Part shown: positions 23,366 to 37,500 of the stretch, one piece after another
Layout: every line of letters starts with the position of its first letter
How positions within the stretch are numbered: position 1 is the stretch's first letter
Origin: Campylorhamphus procurvoides
Taxonomy: Eukaryota > Chordata > Aves > Passeriformes > Dendrocolaptidae
NCBI GenBank assembly: GCA_013396655.1
Contig: WBMV01002769.1
Location: forward strand, 1,010,656 to 1,074,655
Direction: 5' to 3'
Length of the DNA stretch: 64,000 nucleotides
Made by a program: the position numbers and the translations under genes
Notes under the pieces: model-generated
The model's database searches: none
Told to the model about the DNA's origin: nothing
What the model saw: only the letters and a program-made list of their open reading frames with translations

Positions 23366-26300
23366 AGAGGAGAGGTCTCGGGGTGCTCTGAAGAAGGAAC
23401 ACTTCAAAATGTGTCTTGCACCACAGCAGAGCGAGCTGTTAAAACGATGGGAAATGTCCCCAGACGTCTTTTTGTAATGAATTGCTCGTGAAAGCTTTTA
23501 ACGCTTTCAGTCACGCGTGGAGATTAATGAGGCAACAGCTTTGGGGGAAAGGAGAGTTTTGAAAGATGGTGGTTAGTAAATGGGAAAGGTGCCACTCTAT
23601 TACCTTTACATTTCCTGGTGTTAAAAGCTGCAATCCTTGAGGATATCTGTAATTCATCAATGGTAAGATGAATACTCTCATTACACTGAAATAATGAAGT
23701 GGTGGTGAACCCTTTAAAATTTCCAGGAAAAGAGGTATTAGCAATACAATAAGCAAAGGTCTCTTGTAAAGACACCCTTTCTTTCTCTTAGTAGCTTTAA
23801 ATAGTGATGGAAAATATTCATTAAGCATGATGTGTTTGTTTGGACCAGATTTCAAGGGACTCAGAATTACATTAAGCTACATCACTCTCCAGACAACCCC
23901 ACTAAACTGCTTGTGAAGTCACTGTTTAGTGGGAATAAACTTATTCCTCTTGCATTCTGCTTCCAAATTAAAGAACCAAAGGTATGCTGAGATTTAGTCT
24001 TCCAGGTTCGAAAGCAGCACCAAGCAGTCAAATAATGGAACAAGTAGCCTTTGGAATTCAGATACAATACAAATATACAGCATTTTCATGTTCGTTTTCC
24101 TAACCAAAGTGATATGGAAAACCAATTATGTGATGTGCAATGCAGTACATGTTTGTAACATGGCATTCTAAATATCCTACAAAAAGGGATGCTTTTCACC
24201 CTAAAATCAAGTAATGTATAATTCTGTGGACCCAAGCACAAAGTCACCAATTCCAGCATCACAAAAAAAAAAGAGCAATGTATTTCTGGTGCCAATGTAT
24301 GTCTGACATAGGAATCTCTTCTGCAGCCTATTGTGACTGGATAGCCAGAGGAACTATGATCTACTCTGCATTAATGTTGTGAGCAATGCCTGAGATTTTT
24401 GCTGTAGAATTCAATGAATGCAATTTTTTGTTTCAGGAAGCAGAAGTGATTCCTCAGATTCCTGCCATCTCTTTGAAAAGATCAATCATAATAAAATGTT
24501 GAGCAAACTAATAAAGGACTTCTCAAGCTCTCCCACTACCTGATGAATTTCTTATGGTTTTAAAGTAAAAGTATAGATCAGTACATGAAACATGACCAGA
24601 GTTAGAAGAGGAATTCCCAGATATTGGTGAACCTGGTCTATGAACTAAGCTGAGATCTTACTGTTCAATTTCTCTGTTCAAGTGTGGGCAAGAAAACAAA
24701 ATCCTGTTTATTTCAGAATTGTCCTCTGTTTCTACAGGTTTTGTGATACTTCACAATGGATGGAGACAGAACGAAAGCACAAGGGCAGGTTCAAATACTT
24801 ATGAATTTAAACCTTCGTCTATGCAGAGGCTCTTGTACTATAAAGAAAATCCCTACTGAGGCAATCTTCTACTTATTTATTTCAAGATCACATGAACTGG
24901 TAGAGAATGTCCTAAACTTTGTTCCTAACTTCCAGTTTGACAAGGTGTCCAGAGTCAGAATAACCCTGGCCTCGTACTTCTTCCTTGAGTCTCCTGCTGA
25001 GTGTAAAATATGGCTGTCTTGTGGTTTGAATAAGGCTTTTAATGTGCCATGGGATGTCACGGTCCACAGAAATGGAATACAGTGTTCTGCTTGCAGAGAA
25101 ACAGAAAAAAGCTAACCAAACTGGTTTCTTCCTCCTGAGTACGTAGTGACTGACTGGAAATCCAGTCCCTGAGATTAAGACTATCAGCCTTGATCATAAA
25201 AGAAAAAAAAAGAAAAAAAAATATGTACTTGGCAGATGAATTTAGTCTTCCCTCAGCACAAATATCTATTTGCCACTAAAAGTTTGGTGAGTACACTGCA
25301 ATCTCATCTCCCAGTGTGTCATTAACAGATTGTGGGTTAAAGCAAATGTTATTTCTTTGAATTCATTCCTCCAAGAGGGAATGGTCAGGGCTCTTTTTAT
25401 AGGTTGTACATGGATGGCAGAAAAAGAAAATTTTATCTGATCACATAGGAGAAACAACTCTTAAAAGAAGGGCTTGGTCCCTCCCCACTGAAATGCTTAA
25501 AGGAGCTGAAGTGCTGATCCCCTGGTCCTCACAACTCTGCATACAGGCACAGGCTGCTCTGACCAGGCTGGGCAGTGATTTCTGTGCAAAAGCCAATGAA
25601 TATAGAAGCACTTCAGGAACAGAAAAAAAGGAGTGCAGCATCAAACAGCTCCAGCATTGCTGAGTATTCCTACAGGTTTCTTGCTGTCTTTTTCTCCTTT
25701 CTTCTTCCTGATGTACAAGTTGCAAAGCAAGGTGCATTGTGAGGTGTTATGTTCTATCCAGCCCTTATGAAGACTCACATACAGAAATGACCACTAGTTG
25801 ATTATGAGATCTCAGAAGCAAAATAAATCAGCAATGTTTTGGGTGAAATTTTGTCCCAGTGGACTGGAATCCTCAGAAAGTGCATGGGGAAGGCCATGGC
25901 TGCAGGCTTTGTGCCTAAGTGCTGGACCATATAGAGAAGTTGGTGAGATAGCTTAAAGGTACCATCTGGAAATCTTTGCTCTCACTCTTCTGCTAAGGAG
26001 GACCCTTTCACAGTCCTTATTCTGAGGATAACATAACTTTTCATCACTTTTCTGCTTCCAAGCCAACACTGAGCTGTATTTTCTTCTAGGATTTGCTGCA
26101 CACTTTGTTACCATGTTGGACTCAGCCAAGGCGAGTCTCCATTTTAATAGATGTATTTTCCACAGGAAATTAATGTATTGTTTCCCCAAAGCTATTTCAG
26201 TCTGTAAACTTCACTGCAGTCTGCCCAGTTGCACGATATTTTGGCCAGCCAAATGAATCTAGTGCCCCCAGCAGTCCTGTTAGTAGTGTTAGCCAAAGGA

Positions 26301-29300
26301 ATTGTGTCAGGCTCAGATTTACTACTTGGATGGTCCAAATCTTTCAGTGCCCTGCAAAAGATCTGGTGGCAAAATATCGCTGTGTTTTTTCCCCAAGGAA
26401 CCCTGTATATGTAGAGAGTATGGTGTTTTCCTGATTGTTGTGTTAGTTCTTTCACCGCATATGTGCCTATATGTACTAGGATACACATATGGTATGTGTG
26501 TTAGGTACCAGGACATATGGTATATACCAGGATATATGGTATATATGGACAGTATGTGTATCATGGCACCTTTAGACACCAGGATGGTTGCAGTTGTGGT
26601 GGTTGCGGACTGTATGGTTATATGGATACCAGTATCCTCTGTCTTTGTGGATATGTATATTTCTAGAAGTCTTTTCAGTCAATATTCTTGGGATTTTTTA
26701 AATTAGCATGGGTAGTTTGCTTTCTTCCTTTTTTCAGGAGGCATCAATTAAATGGCAGTGGGGGTGCAGCTTCACTTTTAAAGTGCCAAACGTTTGCAAA
26801 CAGTTCTGATCCCTTCTCCGAGCCATTCTCTGTAGAGATGACAAGTCACTGGCGGCTGTCAGGTCTGTGTAGGAAATCTCCACAGCGGCACTGAGAATGT
26901 TTATTGTAGGGAGAGAACTTTTGCCCTGTGAAGTCACCTCCTACTAGTCACCAGTAGGTTTCTGATATTCTATCACAGGAAATTCCTGGTGGACCACAAA
27001 AGCAATCCCCTGAGTCCAGCTGCTGGCGGGGAGCAGTGGTGCACCACACCGCCAGGCTGAGCCTCAGCCTCCAGTGTAGGGCAGAGCACCTGTGCCCTGC
27101 AAAATGCAAACTCTGTGCTCCTCAAACAATGTTAAAATGAACTATACAGGGGGGCAAAGGTCAAGTGAACCATTATTGTGTTGCATTTTATGCAAACAAA
27201 AAAAATGTATTAGAGGATGTGCTTTGTATTGTAACAAGGTACTGTAAGATTATATTTAGGCTTCATGTCTTTGAAGCCCTTGGTAACACAACTGTATAAT
27301 CACAGCTCTTGATGTTAATGAGGAAGTTATATTATAAGGTACTCTGTTTAACTGGGAACAGTGTAGGAAGAATTAATAACCTTTAGGAAAGCGTATAAAA
27401 TCAGCCCTCAAGACCTCCAATGCTAGCTGTCTCAGGTGAATATATACATATTTCTGCGAGGGAGAAAAAAGAAAAACAGCAACTGACAATCACTTTTCTA
27501 ACCTTTGAATGCAAAGGCTTTGCTTGTCAGGTGCCAGTCCTTTTTCTTGTACAGCTTGGAGGGTACAGCCCTCATTAACACTCTGTTTTCCTCTGCTCTT
27601 TTGCAGGGATTTCAAGCATTCAAACAAAGTAGCAAACAGGACTGGATGAACTTTATCTGTATGAGGTAGTGCACAACAGGGAAGAAGCCTTGGGAAGGAT
27701 GAGCACCATGTATGTGGCTGGATGTTATATGACCATGTGTCCTTTAACTAAAAGGCATCAAAGTCCTCATTTTTCTTTAAGACAGAGATGCTGTGAAAAC
27801 AAAATACTGACCCCTGCTAAAAAAAGATGACACGCTTCCAAAGAGCTGCTATTAGCCTCTTACTAATGCCAGATTTCATTTGTCTGCAACCTCAGATGTG
27901 TAAACCTTCTGAAAAATACTGCCTCTGGGGTTTGAAGGATTTTGATGACACACTCTTTGTTTGCTACTCCTGAAGTGCTCCCCGGTTCATTGACTTTTGC
28001 ATCACGGCACCATCACTGAACAACCTCATCAGGGCAATCTGTGCCAGTGTGTGCAGGTGTGAGCAGCAAGGAGCCAGCACTTTAGGCGTCAGCTTCTTTA
28101 ACCAGAGCAGTGCAGTGGAACAAAATTATGCTTTAAGAGGTTGTGTGGTTTGGGGTTTAGGCTGTGGTGTATTTTTTTGAGTTAATGAGTGTGGCTGTCT
28201 CCTCCTTTTTCTGCAAAGAACATTTTTGGGAGGGGAAAACTATTTGTGGCTGATTGTGAGCACAGTGGTGACCTGCAGTAGCTGCACCAGGTCCTTGTAA
28301 TCCCAGAGCCTCTGGCTTCTAGACCTAGGAGGAAGGCATTACAAATATGTTCTCCAAAGATGCCTGTGTGACTTAGAAGCACAGGCACCATTTTTAAAAA
28401 GTGTCTTACTGAGAGGTGGTGCGCTGGGTAGGGCCTGTAGAGAAGTCAGATGGGCATTTTTGAAAACTGTACCCCTTACGTTAAAAGAAAGGAAAATGTG
28501 AGGCAATTGCAGCTGATTCAGCATCCGGCAGTCTCAGCCAAGTCATATTTTACCTCTTCCCTTCCCTCCCCACACAAAACTTCCAGGAAAACCTGCAAAG
28601 AAAAGGCATATGTGGGTAGGAGGAGACCTGCTTTTAATTTCTGTACCTCCTATTCAACACAATGCCACACAATGCACAGGATGCGAATATCCCAAGGCAC
28701 CTTATACAATACAAGTAACAAAAGCACACACACATGCACCAGAAAAGGGGGAGCAGCAAGCATGACATGATTGCAAACCAAAATGCAGGTAAAACTATCT
28801 GTAAAACGCTTATGTAAAGTAGACTTGTGAAAAAAAAATCATCTTTAGAAAGGAGAAGGGGTAGGGGTATGAAAAAGTGTTCAGGTGATCACGAGAATTT
28901 GATTTCCATTTCAGAGCAGAATTTATCTGGTTTTCCCTATCATGTGGAAAGTAGTGGTCAGATCTTCATTATCAACAGTGCAATGCCTCCAGTGAAACAC
29001 CCACTGATGCTTCTGTGATACCATTTTTAGAATAACCTGAAACCAGCACTGAGTCATTTAATGGTTGGAATGATAGCAAGCAGCAAGTGCTGTGGTTGAA
29101 AACATATAATGACTGTTCCTTTTTTCCCTTTCTTTTGGCTGCAAAGAGGTCCTGCGTGTGTAGGACCTGCTCACTCCCACAGACCCACTACCATCTGGTT
29201 AAAAGAGATCATTCAGGGGACAGGCCCCAAACCACTATTCTGATGAAGTGGTGCAAGGTATTTGGAGAAACATCCAGCATTAAGGCTACTGTCAGCATGA

Positions 29301-32300
29301 AATGAGCCTGACCAAACATATCAAAGTTTGCTTCAACTCTCTTGCTGATACCCTGCTCCACATTTCCATTAGAAAGATGGTGTTGTGAATGAAGCACCTG
29401 GAGCCTTACCTGACCTGCTCCTGCTTGCAGGCTCATGCACAAGTTAGTGGTGAAGGAGGTCACAAAATCTACAAACCTCCAATCTACAGAAAAAATCTAC
29501 AGTCTACAAAATTTATGTAGCCTTGAGACATTGGTTTTGAACAGGAACAAAAGCAAAACACTTTAAATAAAAAGTGATCTTTACATACTTTCTTTATTAA
29601 ATGCACCATATCTTAATGTAAAGTAATTTGTATATCGATAGGAAATACAAGATCATTTTTAGTCACAACAGTGTTAACTGGAGCCTCAAAATCAAATGTG
29701 AACATGCAGAGGCAGAAAGGAGGAACTGCAAGAAATTTATGTGGCATGTAGCCGTGAATCACTTCTCCCATGTGGTCACTAGAGTAACTTACTATGCATT
29801 ATTTCTGTGTTCATGAAAAAATGAAGTTGGCACATTTTTATTACATTAGCATATTGATTGGCAGCTGCTAGCAGGATAGAACAATTGTAGTGGGCAAATA
29901 GTATTGTTTGCAACATCTTAGCTGCCTAATTCTGAATTAAAAAGAAAAAAATAAGAGCAATACAAAATTCTCCCTTAATAGACTTTTTGTTAGGGGATTA
30001 AATCCATGCTTGGTGTAATGTTACTTGAGAATTCACTAGGAGTGAGGAGGAAGAACAGCATTACACAGTGAGACTAGGCAAAGATTCTGTGTGACGACTC
30101 TTGAAGTTGTGATTGGAAGAACCAGATATCCCAGACCAATCTGCAGTCATGGCATGGCACCTATGCTTTCTGTGAGATATAAAGTTGCAACTGCTGTGCT
30201 TTTTAGTGTATATCGCTCGTCCTTACATTGTATTCTGGTCTTTGATTCTTTTTTTCCTAAAACAGAAAAAAACAAAAAAGCACTCAAAGAACCAAAAGAA
30301 CAAAAACCCAAAGGAACAAAGATGGAGTTATCTTAGCTGTGTCTAGCAGTAATTTTTACAGTAAGAACATATTTAGGATTTCTGAAATGCACACAAAAAT
30401 TATTTTGTACTAAAATTTTGTACTGTAAATGTTACTTAAAAAATTAATTTATCTTTTTGTGTGTTTGCACATTGTATCCAAAATTTTGTATTTTGATGAG
30501 AGATGGGATAAATAAAGAGCCTTTCCTTCAGCAGTGTCCAGCCCAGCTCCCCAGTGAGCTTCTCATCTATTACTTTTGTCCCCTTCTCACACAGGTCTGC
30601 AGAACGTGGCTTTGTCTGGCATCTTTTAATCCTGACTAGTTCAGGAAAAGGAGTCATTTGTTCCCTGGACATTAGACTGAGTGGTGAAAGTGACCAAAAA
30701 TGAATCAGGTTAGTTCCAGTAAGTGATTTCATTTTTCTTGTGTATAAAAAAATTTACTTGGCTAAAAGCCAGTGACTTGCCTAGAAAGACACTGAACACA
30801 AATGATGTCTGCTTTGTGAAAATTAGCCAGTATCATGCACCAATACCTTTTGACATGTTCTACTAACTGCTTGTACTTATATTTCTTTATTTTTATAGTA
30901 AAATAGCTTCTAAAGCTTATCCCATGGATACTCTGCATACAGTTTCTTGCAGAAGATAGAACTCTTCCTTGTGCATAAAATCTGTTGATATATTTCTAGT
31001 CATCCAGAATCCAAATTGTCATGAGGACAAGTGGTTAGATGTGCAGTAAATTTGTGGAGGGCCTTGGCTCTCCTATGGGAATTGCATAAATGGAGTGAAA
31101 AATAATGTTTGATTAGCACTAAACTTTTAAAAATTATTCCTGTTCTACACTACTGGAACCAAGACCTTTTGGGGGGACTGGAGTTGTTGGATTTTGTGTG
31201 TGTAAAATCAGAAAGACTGAATCATTGTGGAATAACCCTGAAACATGAGCCCATGGATTTAAGGAAAATTTCAAGAGAAGGTCCCTATCAACAGTTCTGG
31301 TTGCTTCATAGAAGAGCTGCTCTGTAGAGAAGCCAGAACCTCTCATTCATGGGCTACAATACCACTAAAGGAAAGCAAAATTTACTTTGTTAAGTGAATA
31401 ATTCTGTTGTTTTCCATAGGCCTACTTTTGAACTGCAAGATAACCTTGCACTGCAAAGAGAACAAGCTACACTGTATCTGCTATCCCTTCATTCAAAATT
31501 TTTCCTATTGGATTGCAGGGCAAAAAAAAGGGAAGAAGTTAGAAAAAGCTGAATAACATTCATAACCCCCTCATAATGAAAAGCTGACAATTCATCTTGA
31601 GGGGAGAAAGGGTGCTCTATTGGGACAATCTGCATAAGAAGGAGGAAACTTTGCGTAAGCAAAGACATGAGGAGAAGCTTGCTGAGATCTTCGGAGTGTA
31701 ATAAAGCATAACCTAATCACAGGTGACTACTTCACACCACAAAACATGTCTGACACCCCAGTGTTTCTTTTGGTGCAGGCAGAGCTCTGATGCTGTCCCT
31801 GATAAGGTACAGACTCATAACCCAGATGGACATTAATCACTGATATTGACAACCTTCGCATGGCAAGGCAGTGGGAAAACGGTCAAACCTCCAAACCCTA
31901 ATTTTGCAGTTAAGATTTCTCCTTCGTTTTGGTTTGCTTCAGAACCACAAACACAAACATCTCAAGCTTTTAGTGGGCTATTAACACAGAGAATCTGAAC
32001 TGAAGACCAGAGCCATCTCCATCCCCTGCTTTTCTTGTCTGCCCTGCGTTCCACCAGAATCTCACCTAAACAGTGATGACAGTGATAACAGGGAAATTTG
32101 CTTTCAACTATAATAATGTCCTCCCAGCAGATACACCACTCTGGCAGTTTTTGGCCCATATTCAGTTTTGACTCATTTTTGTATTTTCAATTAATAATGA
32201 AAAAAAAACCCAAAAAACCACAAACCTTTCTGTTTCCACCCTACCACTGCTGCACACCATGTCAGACAAGATGACATGTTACTCTAAAGCTGCTGATAAA

Positions 32301-34507
32301 GCATTATGGCTTTATCATAAAGGTCTGACTTATGGTTAAGAACAATACACAACACCACAGACTTTAGTGCTTGTGCTGGTTGCTATCAGGAGAAATGAGC
32401 AGTTTACCATATTGCTGATTCCTGTATGTTCCACGAGTAAAATTTATTTGAGTGGTTTTATATTATATGGTGAATCATTTATTTTATATGGTGAATCTAA
32501 ATCCCCTTCACCATTCTTGAATAATTAATCTTGGAAAGGTGGGGTAAGAGCAGCAACGTATGTCACTAAATTGCACATGATGAGCATGGGATACTCTATT
32601 TTCAGTACAGGTTTTGGCCAGGACAATTCATATCTAATGGACGTAGTCATATTTATATAATTAGATAAAAATATGACAGTGTCTATCTACGAGTGTTTGA
32701 ACAAGACTTGTGCATTATTGTCTCAGTGCAGCAGGAATGTCAGCTATGAGGAGAGGAATTCTTTGTATCCCACCCACGGGAGTAAGAGGGAATCTCTGGC
32801 ACATCCCTGTGCACAGCGCAATGGCGAGACAGCTTCCAGCTGTTGGACACAGCACAACTTAAAAGTGAGCAACAAAGTAGGGGGGAGCATGGGTGTGTTT
32901 TGCTTTGACTGCTGCAGTGCACAAAGGACACATTTTCCTCCTGATTTTTTTCCCCTCTCTGCTTGTGTTTCTTTTGTTTGTTTGTTTTATAACATCAGGA
33001 ATTTGGGTTTTGCTTGTCTCTGGAAGACTCTGTGACTAAGCTGAACTAATAATAATACTGGAGTGACAGCTGAGAAATCAGATGGAAAGAATTTACTGGT
33101 AGATATGATAGCATTAGGTTAATGGTTGCACTTGATTTTCAGGGCCTTTCCCAACGTAAATAATTGTATGATTTCTGCAATTAGGACAGCATTGGCATTC
33201 CTCACAAGGCACAGCACATAATCGAGCCGTCTTTGCTACTGTTAGCATTACACTGACAATTGGAATACTAAGGTTTTTTACCATATACCTGTAAGGGTGC
33301 TGCAGTGGCCTGTTCTGGATGCTGACAGCATTAGGTACCCTATGCTGGATCTATAAAGCACTTTTTATTAATGTGTCCTTATGCTAGACAAGAAAGTTGA
33401 GCTTTTTGTGTAGCTTTATAAGGATCTACTTCTTCCCTCAAAATTCTCCTGTTCAGGTGTACTTGGTTTTTTCCCCTTCTGGTGCTTGCCCTGCACTAGA
33501 AATGCTGGATTACATTTCGGGCAGCCACAGAGACCACTACATGCAGAGTAATTCATCTGCATTCAATCTGCCACCACAATGCTTGAACTTTCTGTGAGGT
33601 ACATCACTGCTTTGTGAGGTTTAGAAACAATTTCTCATTTCCTCTGTATTTATCCAGCCCCAGAAAAAAGGATGGCTCCAAGAATGACATCCAGCTACAG
33701 GTTCTCACTAAAGAAATAGAAACAGGGAATGTTGGTACATGTAGTGCCCCCACTAGCACCTGCTGTGCTGTGCACAGGGTTGCGTGTGTGGGCCCATCAC
33801 AAGGGCTGTGGGGGAAGTTGTCTGAAAGAAGCAGTGCTCTTACACCCCAGAAGAGCTTTCCCCAACCCAGATGGGCCAAAACTGGAGTGTGCAACTTGTA
33901 TCCAGCCACATCTTCTTCTAGTTGGCTCTTTCTGGACATGCCAGTGGGTATGTCTGTCCCTGAGACCTAGGCTTTCTAAGAGAAGGAAGTGTAGATACAT
34001 GTGGTCTGACAAGCAGCAGCCACCATCTCCAGGTTGCCGGGGAGAAGAAAGCCTAGACAGGTGACATTGGAGAGGAAACTCTGCCAGTGTTTTCCTTCTT
34101 GCAGCTGTGGGCTGGTGAGTGCCATCAGGTGAGTAGTCATGGGCTTCTCCTGCAGGTCAGTGTTTTGCTTCTGCTGGGAGAGTTTTAAAACGTTAGCTGG
34201 ATAAAATGTGTGTACCAGAGTAGCAGGAGTAAGCAATCCTGCTGGAGGTGCTGGACATCTTCAGGCAAAGAATAGATTCATTGCATAGACCCTGAGGCAG
34301 TTGATACTGGCTTGTTACAGCCTGGATTAAACACCAGAGTGTAGCAATGAGCAGGGGAGCAGAGCATCAGCATTGAGGCAGGGACATAGATTTGGCTATG
34401 TTAGTTTTGGAGGCAGGCTCTGTAGCTGTGCCAGTGGGGAGGTCTTCTGACATCTGTTCCTCCTTTAGGACTTTCACTATTGCTTCACTCCTTGAATTAG
34501 GTGCCTC
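23366..34507. other. Intergenic, no gene recognised
   Basis: AT-rich sequence with A-rich runs (25199-25222 and about 30261-30320), a short 19-bp tandem repeat (26474-26549), and a 21-bp-spaced duplication of TATATGGTGAATC (32464-32476 and 32485-32497). The open frames are short and match nothing I know. Confidence 0.5.
26474..26549. repeat. Short tandem repeat, 19-bp unit
   Basis: Two near-identical 19-bp units, TACCAGGACATATGGTATA (26506-26524) and a copy with GATATATGG (26525-26543). A more diverged copy precedes them, starting TACTAGGATACACATATGG, and a partial one follows. Confidence 0.75.
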
Positions 34508-34574
34508 TTTCCATGGCAGAAAGGTTGGAACTATATGATCTTTGACGTACCCTCATTCTATGATTCTATGATTT
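34508..34574 (+). mobile_element. CR1 LINE 3'-end fragment
   Basis: AGGTTGGAACTATATGATCT, followed by CATTCTATGATTCTATGAT, is a CR1 3' end with its octamer tail. The element reads left to right and only about 65 bp are recognisable. Confidence 0.85.
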
Positions 34575-37500
34575 CAAAATTCTTTTTATTTAACCTCTGT
34601 TTGAGCTTTTATGAAATTTTTTCAGAGTTTTAGCCATGACATTTTCCAGAAAGATCCCTGCCCTTCCTGAAGCTGCTTCTTGTTCTTATCTACCTGGTAG
34701 TCCATCTACCTGGAATAAGCTCACTTGGGGTCTTGACTGCTCCATGCATCTTCCTTATTCTGATTTTTCTTTTGCTAATCCAATGTCTCTTGTAATATAA
34801 AGCTCTGAATACCAAAGTTATCTCACCTAATATATTTCTTTACTTTACCTTAGTTTGACCTTTGATGTGGTAACTGTGAGTCAATTGGCAGTCCAGAGTA
34901 TTGGTTGCCAGATTCAGCTAAAAAGTTAGGGTTAGAGTGATGACGCTTCCTAGTGTCATCTTGATTTTCAGTGCTCAAACTTATCATTAGGGGTACAAAC
35001 CCCATTATTTGTTCCAGGTACAGCATTATGCAATCAAATATTTATATTATGGGAGTACTAATTTAATAAAAAATATTTATCAGCAACATTCAGAAAGAAG
35101 TTATTAAAGGGATGGGTATCTGTTCTGCATGGCAGGGAAAGAACCAGTCACTGAATGAGAATGTCCTTAATCTATTGAAAACTAAAATACATTAATCTAC
35201 CCTATCCCTTTAAATTCAGTTTAGTAGCTTCTGTATTTGTTTAGTTTACAACCATATTACCTCATCCCTAGATGGCAAGGTTGGGCCACCTGGGAACTCA
35301 TGGGTGCTCTGGGAAGCATTGGTGATTCAGCGCTGTAGTTGGCACGCTTCCCTCTGAGTCTCCGTGGAGAAGTCCTTCACCACTGCACCACAGGCACCGT
35401 CTGTTGAAGGAGGAGGCATCTGGCAGATGAGATATAAAACCAATTCTTAGAAACTCCAGAGTATTTTCTCCAGGTTGTTACACAGAAAATGTTCTACCTA
35501 TGGAATATTTTTATGAATATTTCTCTTGAACTGCTGAAATATAGACCAGTGTGCTCATCAGTATCTTCAGTAGCTTCAATGGCTTTCCTGTTCGGGAGAT
35601 TCACAAATGAATAACAATCCTGTGGATGCATTTACTTACAATGCATTTGAGGGTTTAGCACTATTCCAATAAGTACTGTTTAAGATGTGAGAATATAGAG
35701 GGTAAAAAGCTTCGTCCTCCTCTATAAGGAAAAGTGATCAAGCTAGGTTTAACTATCATACTAATAAATCCCCATAAAAATTTCTTCCATTTAATCAAGA
35801 CAACATCCAAGGTCCCCGATTTTAAAATGTGACTTCTAAGTGGGCTGCACTGAACAAATACTATTAATAGGTAAAGGGGTTTCTTTTTGTCTACACTCAG
35901 CAGAGAGTGTGCTACAAATGTGAATGACCACCGCATATCTCAAAGCAACTGTCACAACTTACTCCCCAGTTAGTTTTTGCAAATACTGTCATTTTTAGGA
36001 GTCATTTTTTGCTTGCTTTGCTAGAAAAGATTTTAGTTTCTTGGCACACTGAGAAGGGGAGAAGGTCATCTCTGATTAAGCCTCAGCCTCATGGACCTCC
36101 TGATGCAACCCTGTGTCCTCCATCCCCTATGGCATGTCTGGCACAGGGCATAGTGGTGACAGAGAAGAAGCAGGCAAGGAGTCACAGATAGCACAGAGAG
36201 GCAGTCCCTACAGCCACCCAAATCTTTCCCTTCTCCTGGAAGTACTGCTACCAGGAGCAAGGGAGACCAGAAGGGCAGTAGAAGGCAGCTGGGAGAATGG
36301 CTGAAGCCGTTTGGCCTCCCTGGCTCGGCTCCCACTCCATTGGGGACTCTGTATGTGGGCTTGGAAAAGCATTTGCACAGTGATAGGCACAGAACAACAG
36401 CTATACAGCTACAGGGGCAGCCTCTGCAGAAGGGAGCAACACCAACAGAGAAAAGTAGGAAGGACCTATCCCTTTCATAACATATGCCTGTTTCAGGATG
36501 TTTCTGAAGTCTACTCATGCAAGAAGTGGCTCAAAAAGTAGAACTGAGATTAAAAATCAGACATGAAAAAACCCCCAATTTAATGCATGTTAAAAATGTT
36601 TCTGGTTATGTTTTAAGTTGATTGAAAGGCTGTCAGTTCTGCTGTGCAAATACAATGAGCTGGGAGATTTGAAATTCGTAAAATGGCAGGAGCTGTGTGA
36701 TCATGTATTTGAGATAGATTCTTCTCACTTTTATCTGCATATCTGAGCCTGATGACTCTAGTGGAAACAGTACTCTGGACATTAACCCAAAGTGAAAGAA
36801 AGTTGGTCCTGATGCCTCTGTGCCACTGAGAGATACAAGCATGGCTTCTGAACTGTAGTCTGACAGTCATACTGTGGATAAACCACCTTTAACACTACCT
36901 CTGAAGAAGAGGTTTGCATTATTCATTATTACTTGTGTCTATCCAGTCTGAGTTCACAGTGATAAATCTATCTTATAAGGCACTTACAAAGATGGGTGTG
37001 GTGTGCAGATAGCATTCATGATTAAGTGCTTTCCTGTGTCAAATATAGCCTGTAATATACTACAAACAGGCAGTCGATTTTTATACAAACTGATCTGGCT
37101 GCTATCAGACTCTGACATTTTATACTAATACTTAAAATAAATCTAGAAACAGGAAAGAAAGTACAGAATTATTGTTTTAAGCTAACTGTGAGGGCTTATC
37201 TTCAAAGTGACAGAGTTTCTATTGTATTTAAAGAAACCGGTCAGTATACTGGCATAAAGGTTAGAAGTACGCAAGAAGCAGGATTTAAGTTCCAGCCTCA
37301 GTTTTCACTTTTGATATAGAGCCTCTAAGATGCTTTTTATTCTAACACGAAGATTTAAAAATACTTTTGCTTTATTTTATTTTTTCTGAGCTTGCCAACT
37401 TTGCGTTAAAACCTACTCCTATTGAAATCACTGGGAGTTTTGCCATGCATTGTAATAGGTCTGGGATGTGACAACATGTACTAAAATCTGTGTAATTTGC

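Noticed and set aside
26302..26706. 134-codon + strand frame over the 19-bp repeat
   Set aside because: Much of it translates the simple tandem repeat (repeated Tyr/Gly/Met), and it resembles no protein I recognise.
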